A model generated the notes under the pieces. It was not told the DNA's origin and made no database searches. It saw nothing but the letters and a program-made list of their open reading frames with translations. This document shows positions 7,452 to 12,774 of a DNA stretch of 12,814 bases, one piece after another. The stretch spans positions 1-12,814 of the forward strand of contig JBEBJD010000219.1 of the NCBI GenBank assembly GCA_040080075.1, read 5' to 3'. Both the position numbers and the translations under genes were made by a program. The stretch comes from JANNFX01 sp040080075 (lineage in GTDB: Bacteria > Pseudomonadota > Alphaproteobacteria > Rhizobiales > Hyphomicrobiaceae). Each line of letters opens with the position of its first letter. The first letter of the stretch is position 1.

Positions 7452-7584
7452 CTAGTGTTGCGTCCCAAACATTCGAGTCCGGCGACAGGTGGACCGATGT
7501 TTGGAAAGACGCAACACAATCAAAAGAGTGGCTAGGGTTCCGGGCTGACATTTCGGGATCGAAATGTCTGAGCCGGAACACTAG
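7452..7584 (+). repeat. 133-bp CTAG-bounded double-hairpin element, copy 1
   Basis: The element begins CTAGTGTTGCGTC and ends GCCGGAACACTAG, so its outer ends are inverted CTAGTGTT/AACACTAG. It folds as two hairpins. In the first, GTGTTGCGTC and CCAAACAT pair with ATGTTTGG and GACGCAACAC across a 3-base bulge, with an inner GTCC/GGAC. The second runs from CTAGGGTTCCGG at 7532 to CCGGAACACTAG, with GACATTTCG/CGAAATGTC inside. A short linker, AATCAAAAGAGTGG, joins them. The inverted copy at 11389-11521 has the same length and differs at about five positions. No coding capacity for a transposase is present, so it is MITE-like or REP/BIME-like. It occupies the 5' end of the cyclase gene. Confidence 0.92.
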
Positions 7585-7615
7585 AATATGCTGACCTTGG
7601 CGTGCCTGATACGAT

Positions 7616-7720
7616 GCTAGGGTCTTTCCGGTATTGATTGAATCGTGGACGGACCCTGGCTCTATTTCTTGCCGTGCTTCTCTCCGGAAAACCGCTTCAC
7701 ACTTTTCCGGAAGCACTCTA
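7616..7720 (+). repeat. RIME-like two-hairpin element, copy 1
   Basis: A first imperfect hairpin (GCTAGGGTC...GACCCTGGC, 7616-7660) is followed by a second: GTGCTT, a 4-base bulge, CCGGAAAA, a CCGCTTCACAC loop region, then TTTTCCGG and AAGCAC (7674-7715). The same two-part layout recurs at 10691-10796. The second-hairpin core, GGAAAACCGCTTCACACTTT, resembles the palindromes of rhizobial intergenic mosaic elements (RIME) as I remember them. That family name is recollection, not a search result. It ends 16 bases before the start of the TPR gene, so that gene's promoter must lie within or before it. Confidence 0.85.
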
Positions 7721-7736
7721 ACACGAGGGTCAAAGG

Positions 7737-8528
7737 ATGCTGAAGTCCGCGATGACCGGAATTCGCGTGAAATTCATTGCCGCGCTGGCCTGTTTTACGC
7801 TTCAGTCAGGGCCGTTGGTTTGGGCCGGCCAGGACAGTATGACGGCGTGCCAGTCTGAAGACACCGCCGCAGCCATCCCGGCCTGCACCCTTATCATCGA
7901 TGATCCAGCTACAGCGGACTCTGAAAAATCAGGTGCGTATGCATCGCGGGCACAGGCACTTACAGCCCAAGCCAACGAAGAAGAAGCCCGGAATGCGCAG
8001 GATTGGAGCAATTGTGTTGCCGCCGAGCCAGATCCAGGCTTAGCCGCATGTAGCCGCATCATCGAAAATCCGGCGGAATTCGATAGCCGCCGCGCCGATG
8101 CGCTCTATCACCGCTCCAAACGGCTTTTGGAAAAGGGCCTCAACGCGCAAGCCATGGCCGACTTCCAAAGGTCGCTGAAGCCGTTCGCCGAACGCCAGCC
8201 GCAAAGCCGTGAACGCGCCGTTGCTGATTATTCCAGCGCTCTCATAATAACTCCATCGCAAAGCCGCTGGCTGGCGGCCAGAGGGCAGCTCTATCTGTCG
8301 CTGGATGATGGCGGCCGGGCTTCAGATGACTTCGAACAGGCCCTTAAGCTCAACTCCAAGGAAGGCATGGCGCTTCTAGGCCGGGCTCTGTTGCGCGACG
8401 CAATAGGCGATCGCGAAGGCTCGCTCGCCGATCTCAAGGCCTTAGTGGCGCTTCCCATTGAGACGGATGAGGCCAAATGGCTCAATAAGACGGCAACGCA
8501 ACTCATATCCCGGCTGGGTGCCGATTGA
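7737..8528 (+). CDS. Secreted TPR-repeat protein, function unknown
   Basis: A protein of 263 residues. Residues 1-30 look like a signal peptide (basic N-terminus, FIAALACFTLQSG core, cleavage near VWA-GQ), placing the protein in the periplasm or envelope. Two related units follow, C38-x11-C50-TLIIDDP and C93-x11-C105-SRIIENP, each leading into an Ala-rich helix with Arg (YASRAQAL, LYHRSKRL). They look like a duplicated helical unit whose Cys pairs could form disulfides. Residues ~120-240 have TPR character (AMADFQRSL, LYLSLDDGGRASDDFEQALKLN, GDREGSLADLKALV), suggesting a protein-binding scaffold. GAGGG at 7725-7729 supports ATG 7737; ATG 7752 is possible. The RIME-like element ends just upstream. 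prfC follows 88 bases on in the same direction, so co-transcription is possible. No precise function is recognised. Confidence 0.78.
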   Translation: MLKSAMTGIRVKFIAALACFTLQSGPLVWAGQDSMTACQSEDTAAAIPACTLIIDDPATADSEKSGAYASRAQALTAQANEEEARNAQDWSNCVAAEPDPGLAACSRIIENPAEFDSRRADALYHRSKRLLEKGLNAQAMADFQRSLKPFAERQPQSRERAVADYSSALIITPSQSRWLAARGQLYLSLDDGGRASDDFEQALKLNSKEGMALLGRALLRDAIGDREGSLADLKALVALPIETDEAKWLNKTATQLISRLGAD

Positions 8529-8585
8529 TCTGGCCGCACCGGGTCCACAATGGCGTGACCTGGACTAGCGAAGCATGTAAGGAAC

Positions 8586-8608
8586 GTCCCCAACGGCATC
8601 ATGGGGAC
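8586..8608 (+). promoter_or_regulatory. Stem-loop that would hide the prfC ribosome binding site
   Basis: GTCCCC (8586-8591) is the exact complement of GGGGAC (8603-8608) across an 11-base loop. GGGGA at 8603-8607 is the only good Shine-Dalgarno candidate for the GTG at 8617. If the stem forms in the mRNA, initiation would be damped. It is short (6 pairs) but all G-C/A-T with four G-C in a row. This applies only if GTG 8617 is the true start. Confidence 0.35.
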
Positions 8609-8616
8609 ACCTCGAC

Positions 8617-10287
8617 GTGACGGACGGCGCTCAATCGCAGACGACAGATCACAGCAAGGATGCCGCCCCGGTTCAAATAGGGCAGCCGGCCAAACAGCCG
8701 GAAAGCGGCCGCCCCGGAACGATGGCCAGTGAAATAGCTCGCCGGCGCACGTTTGCCATTATTTCGCATCCAGACGCCGGTAAAACGACCCTTACCGAAA
8801 AACTGCTGTTGTTCGGCGGCGCCATTCAGCTTGCTGGCCAGGTCAAAGCCAAGAAGGATAAGCAGAATACGCGCTCCGACTGGATGGCGATCGAGCGGGC
8901 GCGCGGTATTTCCGTGGTGACCTCTGTGATGACATTCGAATATGGCGGCGCGGTTTTGAACTTGCTCGACACGCCAGGTCACGAAGACTTTTCCGACCAA
9001 ACGTATCGCACGCTCACCGCCGTCGACAGTGCCATCATGGTCATCGACGCAGCCAAGGGTATCGAAGCGCGCACGCGCAAACTGTTTGAAATCTGCCGCA
9101 TGCGCGACATTCCCATCGTGACGTTCATCAACAAGATGGACCGCGAAATCCGCGAGCCGCTTGAATTGCTCGATGAAATCTCAAACGTGCTGGCCCTCGA
9201 TACCGCGCCTATGGTCTGGCCGATCGGACGTGGCCGTGAGTTCAAAGGGACATTCGATCTCTACAATCCGCGCATCAGCCGCCTAGATGACGATGGAGAG
9301 GCACTGCCCGTAACAGGTGTGAACGATCCGGTCATCGATACGTTACTCGAGCCCGATGCAGCTCAGCGCTGGCGCGAGGAAGCCGGCCTTGTGATCGACG
9401 CCTGCGGTAAGTTCGAACTCGAAGCCTTCCGTCATGGATCTTTGACACCCGTCTATTTCGGCAGCGCGCTGCGCAACTTTGGCGTTCGCGATCTGCTTGA
9501 CGCGCTGATTGCGCACGCGCCGCCGCCGCGCAGCCTGAAATCGGCAAATCGCATGGTCGAAGCCAACGAACCGGCCATGACCGGCATAGTTTTCAAGATC
9601 CAAGCCAACATGGATCCCAATCACCGGGACCGTATGGCCTTCATGCGCATCGTGTCGGGGAAGCTCACACGAGGCATGCGCGCCAAACTGGTGCGTACCG
9701 GCAAAACCATGGCGCTGACGGCGCCGCAGTTCTTTTTCGCTCAAGACCGTTCGCTGGCGGAAGAAGCATTCGCCGGCGATGTGGTCGGCATCCCCAACCG
9801 CGGTGCGCTGCGTATCGGCGACGCCTTGACTGAAGGCGAGGACATCACGTTCCTCGGCATCCCAAGCTTCGCGCCCGAAATTCTCCGCCGCGTGCGCCTG
9901 GAAGATGCCATCCGCGCCAAGAAGCTGCGCGAGGCCCTGATGGAAATGGCCGAGGAAGGCGTTGTTCAGATATTCAATCCGCTCGACGGCACGCAGCCCA
10001 TCGTCGGCGTTATCGGTGCGTTGCAGCTCGATGTGCTCGCCGACCGGCTGACCAACGAATACAGCCTGCCCATCGCCTTCGAGCAGCCGCAATGGGAAAC
10101 CGTGCGCTGGGTATCGTCGGACGATCCAAAGGCCCTTGAAACGTTCGTTGAAAAAAATCGCGGGCAGGTTGCCGTCGATCTCGATGGCGACCGGGTTTTC
10201 TTTGCGCCCTCGACGTTCAGCCTCGGCTGGGCGCAAGACAAGAACCCGGCCATCCGCTTCACCGATATCAAGACGACGACGGTTTAG
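8617..10287 (+). CDS. prfC: Peptide chain release factor 3 (RF3)
   Basis: A translational GTPase that removes RF1/RF2 from the ribosome after termination; cytosolic. The 556 residues align over almost the whole length with E. coli RF3 (529). The P-loop HPDAGKTT (51-58), SDWMAIERARGISV (switch I), DTPGHEDF (118-125) and NKMD (172-175) form the G domain. GFVFKIQANMDPxHRDR-type domain II (here GIVFKIQANMDPNHRDR) and the RF3-specific C-terminal domain (FAPEILRRVRL, EEGVVQIFNP, GALQLDVLADRL) follow. The GTG start has GGGGA nine bases upstream and gives a 35-residue, probably disordered N-terminal extension. ATG 8722 (MASEIARRRTF) gives a length and start like the E. coli protein but lacks a clear ribosome site. 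It stands after the TPR gene and before a gene-free stretch, with no operon partner related to translation. Confidence 0.97.
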   Translation: MTDGAQSQTTDHSKDAAPVQIGQPAKQPESGRPGTMASEIARRRTFAIISHPDAGKTTLTEKLLLFGGAIQLAGQVKAKKDKQNTRSDWMAIERARGISVVTSVMTFEYGGAVLNLLDTPGHEDFSDQTYRTLTAVDSAIMVIDAAKGIEARTRKLFEICRMRDIPIVTFINKMDREIREPLELLDEISNVLALDTAPMVWPIGRGREFKGTFDLYNPRISRLDDDGEALPVTGVNDPVIDTLLEPDAAQRWREEAGLVIDACGKFELEAFRHGSLTPVYFGSALRNFGVRDLLDALIAHAPPPRSLKSANRMVEANEPAMTGIVFKIQANMDPNHRDRMAFMRIVSGKLTRGMRAKLVRTGKTMALTAPQFFFAQDRSLAEEAFAGDVVGIPNRGALRIGDALTEGEDITFLGIPSFAPEILRRVRLEDAIRAKKLREALMEMAEEGVVQIFNPLDGTQPIVGVIGALQLDVLADRLTNEYSLPIAFEQPQWETVRWVSSDDPKALETFVEKNRGQVAVDLDGDRVFFAPSTFSLGWAQDKNPAIRFTDIKTTTV

Positions 10288-10538
10288 GGGTGGCGTGCGT
10301 TCGTATGATTGGACTGCAATTGTAGAAAGCAATTTTGTGCCGGTTTGCGATCCCGATCATTGCACGGTCCGGTCATGATCCACCGCTCGGGCCACAACAC
10401 AGGCGTCGTTACGCAATCTTTGCCGGGCCACACGAACCCAAACCGCTAGTTTCCTTCGGACTCCAAACGCACACAGTCACGCGGCCTTTGCTCTGACCCG
10501 TCCCGGCTTGGGCTTCTTGGTTTGCGGCTCAGGAGTCC
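10288..10538. other. Gene-free stretch after prfC
   Basis: I see no credible gene on either strand in these 251 bases. The frames are short and lack family resemblance. No tRNA-like cloverleaf and no strong hairpin with a T-run was found, so no terminator for prfC can be named. From 10539 on, the remainder of the gap to the next gene is made of palindromic repeats. Confidence 0.5.
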
Positions 10539-10641
10539 GTAGGTTGGGTCAAGTGAAGCGCGACCCAACACGTCAAGGCAAGATCAATAATGTTGGGTCG
10601 CACGCCGCCTGCTTAGTAGGCGGCGTGCGACACCAACCTAC
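10539..10641. repeat. GTAGGTTGG-bounded hairpin mosaic with two competing stems
   Basis: The outer arms GTAGGTTGG (10539-10547) and CCAACCTAC (10633-10641) pair perfectly. Inside, GCGACCCAACA (10560-10570) pairs with TGTTGGGTCGC (10591-10601), while TCGCACGCCGCCT (10598-10610) pairs perfectly with AGGCGGCGTGCGA (10618-10630) over a 7-base loop. The two inner stems share bases 10598-10601, so only one can be complete at a time. GTAGGTTGGGT...ACCCAACCTAC palindromes of this type are, as I recall, scattered in many proteobacterial genomes; only one copy lies here. It follows prfC and could end its transcript, though no T-run is present. Confidence 0.85.
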
Positions 10642-10690
10642 AATCTTTGTCAGGGGACACGATCTCGAACCGGTTTGTTTCGCGCGAAAC

Positions 10691-10796
10691 GCTAGGGTCG
10701 TTCCGGTCTTAGTTGAATAGTGGAACGACCCTAGCTATTTGTTTTGTCGTGCTTCTTGGCGGGAAAACCGCTCGCACTTTTCCCGGAAGCCCTCTA
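10691..10796 (+). repeat. RIME-like two-hairpin element, copy 2
   Basis: The first hairpin is perfect: GCTAGGGTCGTTCC (10691-10704) and GGAACGACCCTAGC (10722-10735). The second has CGGGAAAA (10760-10767) pairing with TTTTCCCG (10778-10785), flanked by GTGCTTC and GGAAGC. Layout, order and orientation match the copy at 7616-7720, including the shared CTCTAA end. The last three bases (CTA, 10794-10796) are, on the minus strand, the TAG stop codon of the CxxCxxCC protein gene. Confidence 0.87.
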
Positions 10797-11387
10797 AGGC
10801 GCGGTTGGGGTTCGGGTCATGTCCCCCGCCTTCGGCACGCGCGGATCGTCTGGCTCAACGACGATGTAGTCACGCTCAAGCCCGCGGGTAGTGCGGATTT
10901 CGACGGGCAGAATGATCTGATCATCGCGCACGGCGCCAAGCTCCTTCTCGCGGCCGGGAAGTACCATGGTGACTTTCTCGCCCGCCCAAATTATCACGGT
11001 GCCGCCGTTGCGCGCGGCGTTGGCGGCCCATTGCTTGACGACCGTATAATAGGGTTCGATTCTCCAGGCATTGCTGCGCTCGGGATCAACATGGATTGCG
11101 ATCCGGTTGGCGCGTTCTTCGAAGTTGATCAGAAATCTGGCCTTGGCCGGCTTCCAGCGGTCATCGAGATCGGGCAGGCGCAAGTAACCGCAATAAAAGC
11201 CGCGGCAGGCTTGTGGGCGGGTTTCATAGGCCGTGCAGCCGGCCTTGGGGTTGCAATGGCGGCACCACACGCCACGTGGTTTTTCGAGCACGTCGATGTC
11301 AAGCAACTTGCAACACATGGTGCAGGTGCCGCATGAGCGGCCGGGGACCAGTGCGGGTTGAGTGGCTTCAGCAAACGAATCCGGCAT
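10794..11387 (-). CDS. YkgJ-type CxxCxxCC zinc/iron-binding domain protein
   Basis: A protein of 197 residues. Residues ~15-70 hold the Cys-rich domain of the YkgJ/UPF0153 family: C19-GT-C22-TM-C25-C26, then C42-RH-C45, C51, TRPQAC61-RGF and C66. These nine cysteines probably bind Zn or an Fe-S centre. The biochemical role of the family is not settled. The C-terminal ~125 residues (FEERANRIAIHVDPE, VIIWAGEKVTMVLPGRE) resemble the tails of longer alphaproteobacterial members, and no other domain was recognised. The ATG at 11387 is the only sensible start. The frame runs open upstream through the 133-bp repeat and beyond, but that stretch has no family character. There is no good ribosome site: the bases before ATG belong to the repeat (GGAACACTAGT). 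The stop codon lies in the RIME-like element. The gene is therefore exactly bracketed by two repeats. Confidence 0.88.
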   Translation of the reverse strand: MPDSFAEATQPALVPGRSCGTCTMCCKLLDIDVLEKPRGVWCRHCNPKAGCTAYETRPQACRGFYCGYLRLPDLDDRWKPAKARFLINFEERANRIAIHVDPERSNAWRIEPYYTVVKQWAANAARNGGTVIIWAGEKVTMVLPGREKELGAVRDDQIILPVEIRTTRGLERDYIVVEPDDPRVPKAGDMTRTPTAP

Positions 11388-11388
11388 A

Positions 11389-11521
11389 CTAGTGTTCCGA
11401 CTCTGACATTTCGATTCCGAAAAGTCAGCCCGGAACCCTAGCCACTCTTTTGATTGTGTTGCGTCTTTCCAAACATCGGTCCACCTGTCGCCGGACTTGA
11501 ATGTTTGGGACGCAACACTAG
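11389..11521 (-). repeat. 133-bp CTAG-bounded double-hairpin element, copy 2 (inverted)
   Basis: Reverse complement of the element at 7452-7584, same 133-base length, with about five differences counted by eye, all in or near the hairpin arms and loops. Both ends carry CTAG. It begins one base upstream of the start codon of the CxxCxxCC gene, so it supplies that gene's 5' leader. Confidence 0.92.
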
Positions 11522-11621
11522 TATTTCTCCAAGCCCGGCCTTCTTTAACAGCATGGCGGCCGGCTCGCTTTTGAGTTGCTCGCGGCGACACGCGTTCCGC
11601 GCGCTGGCCGCCGCTCACGAG

Positions 11622-11680
11622 ACATCTGCGCTTGGCGGCCGGCTCCCCGGAGGGGAGTCGCCAAGCGCCAAGCAAGATGT
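11622..11680. repeat. Large imperfect stem-loop between repeat and lipid kinase gene
   Basis: Three nested arms pair: ACATCT (11622-11627) with AGATGT (11675-11680), GCGCTTGGCG (11628-11637) with CGCCAAGCGC (11659-11668), and CTCCCC (11643-11648) with GGGGAG (11652-11657). Small bulges separate them, and the motif CGCCAAG is doubled on the 3' side. It may be another interspersed palindrome or a transcript-end structure. No second copy is in the window. The rest of the 266-base gap 11522-11787 shows no gene, and the kinase promoter is not evident by eye. Confidence 0.6.
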
Positions 11681-11787
11681 GTGCATTTGCCTCGCCTGCA
11701 TGGACTATCATGGGGGATTGATGCCTTGACCGCAACATGGTCGATGCCAACAAAGGCACGAGGTTTTTGTTCCGAGGTCAAACATTT

Positions 11788-12696
11788 ATGACGGCCAGCC
11801 AGATCGCCCCGACGCGCCACCGGTTCCTGCTCGTGCACAACGCCATTGCCGGTGTTAAGGGCCGCACACTCGTTGACGAAGTTGTTGCCAGACTCGAGTC
11901 AGTGGGGGCCAGCATCACCAAATGTGCCTCTGGAGAGGCCGCCATGCGCGAAGCCGTCGATCACGCGGCGGGCAACTTCGATGCCATCATAGCCGCCGGA
12001 GGTGATGGGACGGTTCGTGCGCTGGCCGCTGCCCTCAACGGCGCGGCCGTTCCAATTGCCCTCATTCCTATGGGCACAGGCAATGTGCTGGCGAGTGAAG
12101 TGGGCTTGCCAAAGCGAGCGGGCCATTTAGCCGATGTCATCTTACAGGGGCGTGTGCAATCCATTTCGGGCGCGCGCGCCAATGGAGAGCCATTCTATCT
12201 GATGGCGGGCGCTGGTTTTGACGGCGCAGCCGTCAGCGGGCTCGACACGCCGTGGAAGCGGCGTGTGGGAAAGCTCGCTTATGCGGGGCCAGGGTTGAGG
12301 GCGCTGACGCGCAAACCACCCCTCCTCAATGTTACAGTCGATGGCCAAGCCTACACGGCAAACTGGGTGGTGTTTACAAACGGGCAGCGTTACGGCGGAC
12401 CTTTCACAATCACCAAGCGGGCCGATCTGCGCTCGGCTGGACTTCATGCGGTTTTGATTACCGCCGCATCACGGCTGGCGCTTTTGGCCAAACTGGCGCG
12501 GCTTGGTGTTGCATCGCTGGACCGGGCGAAGGGGGTCCAAGTTATCCCGTGCGAGCGGGCCACGGTGCGTTCGCTTCAGCCGGTTGCCGTACAAGTGGAT
12601 GGCGATCCATTTGGCCAAACACCTCTTGATATTGTGGCGGGCGGCAGCGGGTTCTATTTCATCGTTCCGCACGCCTATGCCCTGGGCAAGGCATAG
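11788..12696 (+). CDS. Diacylglycerol kinase family protein (DagK/YegS type lipid kinase)
   Basis: A protein of 302 residues, the usual length for the bacterial soluble DAG kinase/YegS/sphingosine kinase family, which transfers phosphate from ATP to a lipid hydroxyl at the inner face of the membrane. The N-terminal domain has VHNAIAG (16-22, in the place of the usual NPxSG), AAGGDGTVRAL with GGDGT at 71-75, and IPMGTGNVLASE with GTGN at 96-99. The second domain opens with AGAGFDG (140-146) and ends with VQVDGDPFGQTPLDI, typical of the lipid-binding beta-sandwich. The exact lipid is not predictable. I chose ATG 11788, with GAGG at 11774-11777 ten bases upstream. ATG 11737 would add 17 atypical residues. 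It stands alone between repeats, with no lipid-metabolism neighbour. Confidence 0.9.
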   Translation: MTASQIAPTRHRFLLVHNAIAGVKGRTLVDEVVARLESVGASITKCASGEAAMREAVDHAAGNFDAIIAAGGDGTVRALAAALNGAAVPIALIPMGTGNVLASEVGLPKRAGHLADVILQGRVQSISGARANGEPFYLMAGAGFDGAAVSGLDTPWKRRVGKLAYAGPGLRALTRKPPLLNVTVDGQAYTANWVVFTNGQRYGGPFTITKRADLRSAGLHAVLITAASRLALLAKLARLGVASLDRAKGVQVIPCERATVRSLQPVAVQVDGDPFGQTPLDIVAGGSGFYFIVPHAYALGKA

Positions 12697-12720
12697 ACCG
12701 GCGTATTGGCGCCTTTTATT

Positions 12721-12768
12721 GCCGTGCTTCTTTTCGGAAAACCGCTTCACACTTTTCCGGAAGCACTC
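12721..12768 (+). repeat. Second-hairpin half of the RIME-like element
   Basis: This stretch matches the second hairpin of the element at 7616-7720: GTGCTT, bulge, CGGAAAA, loop CCGCTTCACAC, TTTTCCG and AAGCAC. The first hairpin (GCTAGGGTC...) is missing, so this half occurs on its own. It follows the lipid kinase stop by 24 bases and could act as a 3' stem-loop for that mRNA. Confidence 0.85.
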
Positions 12769-12774
12769 GGGTTT

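Noticed and set aside
6772..7455. Plus-strand open frame of 227 codons opposite the cyclase
   Set aside because: It overlaps the CHASE2 coding region, whose domain order is clear; this frame has no motif or ribosome site.
7393..7716. 108-residue N-terminal extension of the cyclase
   Set aside because: The extra codons are translations of two interspersed repeats and the spacer between them. They carry no protein-family character, though ATG 7551 cannot be fully excluded as a start.
9343..10332. Open frame of 329 codons on the minus strand opposite prfC
   Set aside because: It lies wholly within the well-supported prfC gene, has no family resemblance, and its composition is that of a GC-rich antisense shadow.
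10288..10538. tRNA or small RNA gene after prfC
   Set aside because: No cloverleaf with a GTTCxAxxC-type arm and no stem followed by a T-run could be found on either strand; a small RNA without such marks cannot be judged by eye.
10713..11336. Open frame of 207 codons on the plus strand opposite the CxxCxxCC gene
   Set aside because: The minus-strand frame has the conserved Cys motif and proper family pattern; the plus frame starts inside the RIME-like repeat and shows nothing recognisable.
11388..11759. Extension of the CxxCxxCC protein to 321 residues
   Set aside because: The added part translates the 133-bp repeat and a hairpin region, while homology begins just after ATG 11387.
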